Positions 57,087-64,000 of a stretch of 64,000 bases of DNA are shown here, piece by piece; within the stretch, counting starts at the first letter, position 1; the number at the start of each line of letters is the position of its first letter. The notes below the pieces were generated by a model. The model had not been told where the DNA came from and ran no database searches. It saw nothing but the letters and a program-made list of their open reading frames with translations. A program made the translations under genes and the position numbers. The stretch covers positions 1,674,001 to 1,738,000 of the forward strand of contig JAKSGN010000003.1 in NCBI GenBank assembly GCA_024180945.1. Reading direction: 5' to 3'. The stretch is from Macrophomina tecta (taxonomy: Eukaryota > Ascomycota > Dothideomycetes > Botryosphaeriales > Botryosphaeriaceae).

Positions 57087-57887
57087 CTAGTCCTTGATGG
57101 CTTCGACTCTTACGGGGTCCATGACAACCCCCTGGGGGGTGACGATGAAGCCCAGGAACTCGACGTGCTTTGTGTGAAAGCTACATTTAGACGGTTTTGC
57201 GTAGAGGTTCCAATCACGCAATCTTTGGAGAACACGTTTGACGTGCTCGACGTGCTGAGACTCATCCGCTGAGTATATGAGTATGTCATCCAAGTACACT
57301 ACGCAAATCGTGTCCACCAGGCCTCCCAGGGCTCGGTGGATATACGACTGGAAGGTTGCGGGTGCGTTGGTTAAGCCAAATGGCATGACTAGGTACTCGT
57401 AATGCCCGTAACGCGTCTTAAATGCTGTTTTCCACTCATCACCTTCCTTTATGCGGATTCGGTGATAAGCATCGCGCAGGTCCAGTTTGGTGAAGATCTT
57501 TACGGTGCTTAGGCGGTCCAGCAGCTCGCCCACCAGTGGTATAGGATAGCCATTTTTGACCGTGACCTTATTCAGGCCCCTATAATCCACGCACAACCGC
57601 ATGGTGCCGTCTGCCTTGGGGGCAAAGAGAACAGGCGCGCCCGCAGGCGACTTACTATGCCTGATCCACCCCCGTTCCAAGGCCTTGTCAATGTATTCCC
57701 TAAGGATCCGTAGTTCGGATTGGGAGAGTCCATACAGGGGCATTGACGGTGGCTCAGAACCTACAACGAGATCAATAGCATAATCGAACTCAGTGTGTTG
57801 CGGCAGCTTAGCAGCTTGTTCGTCTGAAAATACGTCCAAGTACTCCCTATAAGCATCCGGAATCTCGTCGCGGACCTCCTCAGCCAC
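57087..57887 (-). CDS. Chromovirus reverse transcriptase domain
   Basis: Open for 266 codons with all core reverse-transcriptase motifs: RLCVDYRGLNKVTVKNGYPI, FTKLDLRDAYHRIRI, YLVMPFGLTNAPATFQ, the catalytic YLDD (57281-57306 region) and FLGFIVTPQGV. The domain is intact locally but flanked by stops, so the element's polyprotein is not. Confidence 0.9.
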   Translation of the reverse strand: MAEEVRDEIPDAYREYLDVFSDEQAAKLPQHTEFDYAIDLVVGSEPPSMPLYGLSQSELRILREYIDKALERGWIRHSKSPAGAPVLFAPKADGTMRLCVDYRGLNKVTVKNGYPIPLVGELLDRLSTVKIFTKLDLRDAYHRIRIKEGDEWKTAFKTRYGHYEYLVMPFGLTNAPATFQSYIHRALGGLVDTICVVYLDDILIYSADESQHVEHVKRVLQRLRDWNLYAKPSKCSFHTKHVEFLGFIVTPQGVVMDPVRVEAIKD

Positions 57888-57944
57888 CTTAGCTAGTAGT
57901 GCGTCTGCTAAACCGGCGAGTTCCTCATGCGGTTCGCATGCTCT

Positions 57945-58622
57945 TTAGATGCGGGAGTGCAGCCCCCGTAGGTAGGAGAGAGTTTGGTTAGGTGGGAGCC
58001 CTTCCGGATTCCGATCACCCCCGCCCTGCTTCTCGCGTGCGTTTAGCATGCTTTCCGCCCGCGAGAGGGCTGCGAAAGAGTCGAAGTTATTCCTTTGACT
58101 TTCCAGGTCACCCGTAGGCGAGAGCTGGTAGTCGGACGGCCAGAGGGAGTAAATAGGCTCCCCTGGTTCTAAGTCCTGGAATAATTCAGTGGCGCTTACC
58201 AGACACACACGCTCCAGCGAGTTTATGCTCCAGTAAAACGTTCCTCTTCCAAAATCGATAACCGGCCCGGCAGCCCCGAGCCAGGGCATGCCGAGTATGG
58301 CATCGTAGCCCGTGAACGAGCCACTCCAGTAAGGTTGGGGTTCGGTGGTGCGCGTGGCGCCCCCCGAGTCGCACGTGGTGACCCCTATATAATAAGAGTC
58401 GTGCAACGTAACGGTGGTGTCATCAAGAAGGCGGGCAGACGGCCTGGCACTAGCTTGCACATTTTGCAAGGCAAGTCGCTCTACGCATTCAAGGGACACG
58501 AGGTTCAGGTCGCAACCACAATCTATCAATGCTCGAATTTTGGTAGGACCGGATGGGGTTTCTATCGAAGCGATGATTTCTATGCGTTTTGAACTGCCTC
58601 CCGTTTGAGGCCCTAACCGCAA
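57945..58622 (-). CDS. Chromovirus protease region
   Basis: Open for 225 codons. The protease core IRALIDCGCDLNLVSLECVE has D-C-G instead of the usual D-[ST]-G at the active site, which may lower activity. A later GYDAILGMPWLGAAGP matches the conserved C-terminal protease motif. A palindromic mini-repeat copy lies in this frame (NAREKQGG). Confidence 0.75.
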   Translation of the reverse strand: MRLGPQTGGSSKRIEIIASIETPSGPTKIRALIDCGCDLNLVSLECVERLALQNVQASARPSARLLDDTTVTLHDSYYIGVTTCDSGGATRTTEPQPYWSGSFTGYDAILGMPWLGAAGPVIDFGRGTFYWSINSLERVCLVSATELFQDLEPGEPIYSLWPSDYQLSPTGDLESQRNNFDSFAALSRAESMLNAREKQGGGDRNPEGLPPNQTLSYLRGLHSRI

Positions 58623-58639
58623 GGAGGAGAGGGAAGCGA

Positions 58640-59680
58640 TTAGGGCTTCCCTTTTCCCGAGCCTTGCTTACCTTTGTGGTTCGCCCAGTTGGCGTGGCCT
58701 TTGGCCTGCTTTTCGCCTGCGTTCGGGGTGCTAGACCCATGCGAATCGCCTGCGTTCTTTGGGGGAGCTGAAGCTTCGGACCTTTGGTCCCCTTTGGCCT
58801 TCTTACCATTCCCAAAACCCTTATGGGGACCGTTGCGTCCCAGGCTAGGGGTGGTAAAAGGGCGCTTGGTCCCCTGCGACTGCTGCCCGTCCTCGCCCTT
58901 TTTATAGGGCCTCGTTGCCTCCAGCGTTTGCTTAACGCGTTGGATTTCAGCTACCAAATCCTCTTCTGCCTGCACCCTAGTGAGGAAGGACTGGCGCACG
59001 AGCTCCGTACGTATAGATGGCAGGAGCCGAGAGTAAATCCAGTTGATACGGTAATCTACGTTCTGAATCCGATACGTGAATTTGTCCTCGTACGTCTTCA
59101 TTTGGGCGTAGAATTCCATGAACTTCTGGCCCTCCTTCATCACCGTAGTATAATAACTAACAGCGTTGTCAAGGCGGTGGACGACAGGGTTACGAATATA
59201 ATCCTGCACCAACGTCTTAAACTCCTGCCAGAGCAGTGCTGGTTTCTCCTAGTTTATTAGACGTCTTTGGACGTGCTGGGAGAGGGTCTTGTATTTAGAT
59301 AGCCCTTCGGTGGCCCAGAGGGTCCTCCTGAGGCAGTCCTTATCCGCCCGGTGCACGCCGAAACGTGTCTCCACCGCATTCGTCTATAAGTCGTATGAGC
59401 CCTAAGTAAGGCCTTCGAGTTTTAGAGGTGGGTTCCTCACGAGGAGGTCGAGTCGCTTTTCGCTATCGTCCACCCTGCTTTCCGCATGCGTTTCGCCTGC
59501 GTTCGGCGTGGGGACGGTAGGTAGTTCGCCGTTAAGGGCCGCTTGCAGCTGTTGTAGAACCTTAACGCGGTTAAGGCGTTCCAGGAGCTCGGCTTCCGGT
59601 ATGCCTTCCGTAGGTGCGCTGCGTAAGCGTTGCAGTTCGTCGACAGCTGCAGGCGCCCCTGGTTCGGCCACGTCGCCCAT
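58640..59680 (-). pseudogene. Chromovirus gag region
   Basis: Two open pieces, 59680-59402 and 59212-58640, with stops between. They contain helical Gag-like sequence (LVAEIQRVKQTLEA, FMEFYAQMKTYEDKF) and a Lys/Gly-rich tail. No CCHC knuckle is visible. Short peptide repeats NAGETHAES, NAGEKQAKG and NAGDSHGSS come from the DNA mini-repeat. Confidence 0.7.
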
Positions 59681-59895
59681 TGGGCGTTCAACGCCCTGGG
59701 CGCTCCTATCGACGATTAGCGTTTGATGGCCTTCGGGGGTGAATGAGCCTGTTTCTGTTCGTTCGCCTCGAGTGTTCGAACGGCTTTATTGGCCCCTTGT
59801 TCCCATCATCGTGAAATCGTTCTTTTCGTCGGAATCGTTGTGTATAGCCCTTCAAGGCCGGCTGCTTTTCCGAAAGAAATTAAGAAGGATTCGAT

Positions 59896-60088
59896 TGTAA
59901 GCAAGTGGGCTAGTTATAAGCAGGGAGCCTTCAGAAGAGTCGTATATTCTCAGGTACGAATCCTTAGTAGTGCAGGATTCACCCCTTGGTGGCGTTATAT
60001 ACTGGGGGCCCGTGCGTAGCACGTGATAAGCACGTGGAACGCACGGTATAAGCACCTTAAGGGTATGCCAGGGCCTATTATCCTAACA
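59896..60088 (-). repeat. Chromovirus 5' LTR (right copy)
   Basis: 193 bp, starts TGTAAGCAAG, ends CCTAACA. Just inside it (59886-59894) AAGGATTCG is complementary to CGAATCCTT within the LTR, a possible self-priming site. Confidence 0.92.
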
Positions 60089-62468
60089 GTAAGGCTATAG
60101 TATATTATATTACTCTAGAATATTCGCATTATAGTAAGTATACTTATTATAGTAATACCTATTACAACGCTAGTAGTATAAAGAAGGGTAACTATAAGTT
60201 TTCCTTATTCTTATTTAGCTTATTTTAACTTTTCTCTTCTAGTCGTTCGTCTAGAGCGTACTATTACGAAAGTTACTACGAATAAGATAGAGACCTTAGA
60301 TACTATTTCTAAGTTAATATCTGAGTTACGCACCGCTTTATCCTATCTAGAACGTTCTTAAAAATAGAAGGTCTTACTATAATGCCATAGTAGCTTAATA
60401 CTAAATAAAAAGGCGTAGTCTATCAAAGACCTTAAGGAGCTAGATTATTTAGAGGCGGCTCGCGAGGCTAGAAATCCTATTAACTCTAAAAACACCGAGA
60501 AGAATCGATCGCTAAAGCGTTTATATAGTAATACCTTAGCTAATATTATTATAGAGTCGTTCTAGTCTATTAGGTCTTCTAGCATTAGTTCAGGTTCTAT
60601 ATCTTCTAAGGGTTCCAGTCTAGTTAATTAGGCGTGGTTATCTTTATTTTCTAACTTTAATTTTAAGTCCTTCGTATACAACGAGTCGACAGTATTAGTC
60701 GATCTAGGTTTTAGCGATAGAACTTATTAATAAGTTCTTAATAGTTATAGAGTTTTAGTAGTTCCTAGGTATTATCCTAGTCTTCTTTCTATTTAAGAAG
60801 ATATTGAAACTAACTATTAATATAGCCACTATCTAGAATCTATTCTATATTCTAGTCTATATTTTCATTAGCGTCTAGGTTTTCTAGTAGTATTTCTTTT
60901 ATTTAGCGTAATGGTGTAGTGTTTTCTAGTACCAGTTTAAGGAGTAAGACGTAAAATATAGGGTATATTTATATAGTATTAGATAATCTAAGGCGGAAAT
61001 TAACCTTTCTAATATATTCTTTAATTTCGAACAATTTGATTTTCTTAAAGTCTAATTTACTATTCGGCTATTTTATCTTAATATTTTTTCTAAGAAGATA
61101 AACTTTATCTTTCTCTTTTAGCTTTAGTACCTCCTAGTACCATCTATTATAGTATTTATCTATTTATAGGGCTACGAATTCGAGGTCTAGATATAGTTAT
61201 TTATAAAGTACCTTTAGTTAGTCTACTTTAAGAATTTCTTTTTAGGCTAGAAATTTACTTAGTATAGGCTCTTTATAAGCTATAGACTCGTAGCTATAGT
61301 TAGCGTAGAACGGGAATTTTTATATAGCTAACGCTTTTAAGCTATTATACGTGAACTATATAAGCAGTAGCAGCTCGACCTAATTATTTTATATATAGTT
61401 AAGATAGTAGTATAAGTACTATTCTAGCATCTAGTTCATCCATTCTATCTAGCTATCTATTTAAGGGTATACCATAGTTAAGAGCTTATATTTTACTCTA
61501 AGCTAGCGGGTAAGAGTCTACTAGAATTAGAATATAAATAGCTAATCTCTATCTAATACGAGCTCTTCTAGTAACCTATAATTACTAAGGATTATTTTAA
61601 GAAATATATAGGTAAGTTCTTCCGTATTTACCATTTTAAGATATAGTAAGTAGTATATATACTTTATTATTCTATTAACGATAACTAGAATTAAGTTATA
61701 CTTAACCTTAGTAAGTAATTCTTTTAACTTAGATAGATTCGTAATAAAGTCTAGCGAGATAGATTACTAAGAACGCTTTAATATTAGTAGCGGCTAAAGT
61801 AGTCTATAGGATATATATCTCGTGGCCTTACTTCTAATATAAAGGTTATATTACGAGACTACCCGTTAAATAATTCTTCTTAGCCCTAGAAAGTAGTAGC
61901 TTCTTATAATTCGCTCTATCGTCTTATTTATTTTTTAATAACCATATATTAGGGCTTTATATATATTCTTTATAAGCTCTTCCTGTAGTTTTACTAAAAC
62001 GTAGACTAATTCTAAAAATAGAATTATACTATCTATGTTTTTAGTTACTTAGGGGTCGTTATTAAGTTCTCCGATTTCTTAAGCTATTATATTATTTATG
62101 TAGGCTTCTCGAATCTTCTACTTCTATTTATTACCTTCAAGGTGTATCGCTAGGGTAAATAGCCTAACTAGAATAAGCGAGTCATCTAGTTCTTTCTTAA
62201 GCTATATTCGTTCTAGGCTATAAATAGCTATAATCTAGCGGCTATGGCTAGCGGGTATAAAAGACCTATCCTCCTACGTATTAAATATTATAGGTTATAG
62301 ACCTAGCTTCTCTTCGATATAGTCGGCCCGTTTACTTAGTGCATCTATATAAGCGTTCTTAGATCCCTTTCTATAGGTAATCTTTATATTATAGGACACT
62401 AGCTCTTTAGCCTACTAAATCTATCGTTAGTTTAATTTCTTAGTAGTAGTAAAGTACGAGAGGTTCTT
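60089..62468 (-). pseudogene. RIP-destroyed Ty3/gypsy relic, integrase and downstream part
   Basis: Very TA-rich with CA/TG scarce. The minus strand still reads through many TAG codons as RNase H end (YRKGSKNAYIDALSKRADYI, about 62290-62380) and integrase core (SISLDFITNLSKL with surrounding basic residues, about 61700-61870). It is continuous with 63095-64000 once the miniature element is removed. Confidence 0.75.
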
Positions 62469-62634
62469 TGTTACGAACACGCCTCTGTATATAGAGTTGT
62501 TGGGGCAAACCAGCTACTAGGCTGGTTATTGCTGTACCTTTTGTCGACTGACCGGCTACTCGCGGTCGGCGAGAGGTTAGCCGAATGGCTTTGCAGCAAC
62601 GACTGAAACCCAACACGGTCGCCGCGCTGTAACA
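62469..62634 (+). repeat. Left LTR of the miniature element
   Basis: 166 bp, starts TGTTACGAACACG and ends GCTGTAACA. Confidence 0.9.
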
Positions 62635-62928
62635 TAATAACCAGCCTACCCATGGGTCACCGGTTCGAGTCCCGGGTGCATCAACTGGAAGAGACTACCC
62701 AGTTGGCTGGCGTGGGAAAGAAGTGGGCCTGGTTCACCCACTCTCGCACGAAGCGAGCGCGACCAGTAGACGAAGCATACTACGACATGACTCGTTCCCT
62801 GGCTCACAGCCGAGGTCACGCGCCGCCCTCACGGCTAATAGCGTGTGATCTGACGGTTGGGGGTGACTCTATCCAGATGACAAGCTGTAGGCTGGCAGCT
62901 GGGACATCTGCCTTAAGGGGGGAGGTAG

Positions 62929-63094
62929 TGTTACGAACACGCCTCTGTATATAGAGTTGTTGGGGCAAACTAGCCACCAGGCTGGTTATTACTATACCTT
63001 TTGTCGACTGACCGGCTACTCGCGGTCGGCGGGAGGTTAGCCGAATGGCTTTGCAGCAACGACTGAAACCCAACACGGTCGCCGCGCTATAACA
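62929..63094 (+). repeat. Right LTR of the miniature element
   Basis: 166 bp, several transitions relative to the left copy; ends GCTATAACA. Confidence 0.9.
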
Positions 63095-64000
63095 TTCTTA
63101 TAGTTATAGTAGACTATAACCTAGTATTTAGCGCCTTTAAGATAGTATCTCTACTCTTTAAAAGCTATAACTATAGCTAAGAGTTCTTTATCGTAAATAT
63201 CGTAGTTCTTTTTAGTAGGTATTATTTTCCTTAAGTAGTAGGTAATAGAATATAGTCGGCCTTCTTTATTTAGCTAACTAAGTACGGCTTCTATAGTGTA
63301 GTCTAAAGTATTAGTTTCTACCGTAATTAGTAAATCTAGGTTATAGAGCCCTAGAACTAGTACTTCTATAAATATCTACTTTAATAAGTTAAACACTTAG
63401 TACTATCTTTCTTTCTATATAAACCTATATTCTTTCTTAGTAATATTAGTTAGAGGTGCCGCTATCTTAGCGTAGTTTATAATAAACTTCCGATAGAAGT
63501 TAGTAAATCTAAGAAAGAATTATACTTCTCTAATAATTTATAGTATAGGCTAGTCTCTAATTACGTCTAGTTTCTTATTATCTATACCGATATATCTAGG
63601 GGTAATAATAAACCCTAGGTATTCTATTTCTTATATATACTACTTGCTTTTTTCTAGGGCTACTTAGAGGTTTTATTTATCTAAGGCCTTTAGAACTTTT
63701 TTTATATACTTAATATATTCTTTAAGCGTCTCCGAGTATATTAGAATATTATCTAGGTAAGCTAAGGTAAATATATCTAAATACGAATATAAAGTATCGT
63801 TAACTAAGCTCTAGAAGGTAGCTAGTATGTTAGTAAACCTAAAAGATATTACTATATACTCGTAATATCTAAATCGCATTTAGAATATTATCTTTTATTC
63901 TTTACCTTTCTTAATATGGACTAGGTAGTAGCCATCTCGAAGGTCTAGCTTTATAAAGAACTTAGCGTTATGAAGCTTATTCTATAATTTATCGATATAA
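63095..64000 (-). pseudogene. RIP-destroyed gypsy relic, reverse transcriptase and RNase H (runs off the window)
   Basis: The minus strand reads YIDKL, stop, NKLHNAKFFIKLDLRDGYY; LAYLDNILIYSETLKEYIKY (YLDN where YLDD is expected, one G-to-A change); and further down YDIYDKELLAIVIAFKE. These are reverse transcriptase and RNase H motifs of a Ty3/gypsy element with TAG codons scattered through them. The 5' part lies beyond position 64000. Confidence 0.8.

Larger units (their letters stand above)
52920..60088 (-). mobile_element. Ty3/gypsy chromovirus, nearly complete, mildly RIPed
   Basis: 193-bp direct LTRs at 52920-53112 and 59896-60088 (TG(T)..CA) flanked by the duplication GTAAG (52915-52919 and 60089-60093). 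The coding order on minus is gag (59680-58640), protease (58622-57945), reverse transcriptase (57887-57087), RNase H (57002-56139), integrase (to about 54990) and a chromodomain (about 54690-54790). A G-rich polypurine tract (minus strand GAGGGGGGGGCAG) abuts the left LTR. Multiple stops, several at expected Trp positions, break the frame. An opposite-strand two-exon gene lies between the chromodomain and the 3' LTR. Confidence 0.92.
62469..63094 (+). mobile_element. Miniature LTR retroelement (TRIM-like) with a self-complementary priming site
   Basis: Direct 166-bp terminal repeats at 62469-62634 and 62929-63094 (TGTTACGAACACG..TAACA), with the duplication TTCTT at 62464-62468 and 63095-63099. 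The interior is only 294 bp and has no coding capacity. A purine tract (AAGGGGGGAGGTAG) abuts the right repeat, giving + orientation. Just inside the left repeat, 62636-62648 (AATAACCAGCCTA) is the exact reverse complement of 62518-62530 in the repeat. A perfect Pol III B-box sequence, GGTTCGAGTCC, is at 62662-62672. Confidence 0.88.

Noticed and set aside
62640..62690. A tRNA gene at the B-box sequence in the miniature element
   Set aside because: Only a partial T arm is present; no anticodon arm, D arm or acceptor 5' strand can be formed upstream.
1..64000. CRISPR arrays, bacterial operons, riboswitches or rRNA genes
   Set aside because: None seen; intron structure and gene families are eukaryotic nuclear.

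Overview
The window is nuclear DNA of a filamentous ascomycete (Pezizomycotina), probably a dothideomycete. Genes carry several short introns (about 50-130 nt) with GT..AG ends and CTAAC/CTGAC-type branch sites. The recognisable genes are standard fungal ones, and the right third shows C-to-T/G-to-A decay of repeats, the signature of repeat-induced point mutation (RIP). The species cannot be named from sequence alone.

Left two thirds (1 to about 41400) is ordinary gene space, plus long gene-poor stretches. In order: a forkhead regulator (1369-3582, +); BUD31 splicing factor (5722-5270, -), divergent from a five-exon complex I LYR subunit (6147-6892, +); RPC19 of RNA polymerases I/III (7620-7073, -), sharing a 277-bp divergent promoter with HIS3 (7898-8706, +); a zinc-dependent butanediol/sorbitol-type dehydrogenase (9541-11072, +); a four-helix membrane protein (14219-15199, +); a small secreted protein (16928-16320, -); a tRNA-Gly(CCC)-like locus (18977-18850, -) interrupted in its T arm by a 56-nt GT..AG segment; GET4 (19986-21129, +); a small conserved-looking acidic protein (21835-21295, -), divergent from a RAI1/DXO decapping nuclease with an 8-nt micro-exon (22207-23891, +); an 8-kb GC-rich desert; STE12 (32117-34403, +); another desert holding a decayed DUF3176-type gene (about 39543-38560, -); and a GH28 pectinase gene (40525 to about 41412, +) that loses its 3' part.

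The right third (41536-64000) is a nested transposon island. A Ty1/copia element (41536-47342, coding on -) has 228-bp LTRs, a GTTAT target duplication and three in-frame TAG codons. Next comes RIP-degraded DNA containing an old LTR. Inside that LTR sits a young 4.0-kb element (48494-52512) whose two 624-bp LTRs are inverted rather than direct. It encodes Gag and protease only, joined by a textbook -1 frameshift site, and is flanked by a CGTAC duplication. A Ty3/gypsy chromovirus follows (52920-60088, coding on -, 193-bp LTRs, GTAAG duplication); it carries an opposite-strand two-exon gene and scattered palindromic mini-repeats. The rest is a heavily RIPed gypsy relic (60089-64000), interrupted by a 626-bp miniature LTR element (62469-63094, TTCTT duplication) with a self-complementary priming site.

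The items most worth a second look are the inverted-LTR element, the split tRNA, the miniature self-priming element, and the antisense gene and mini-repeats in the chromovirus.
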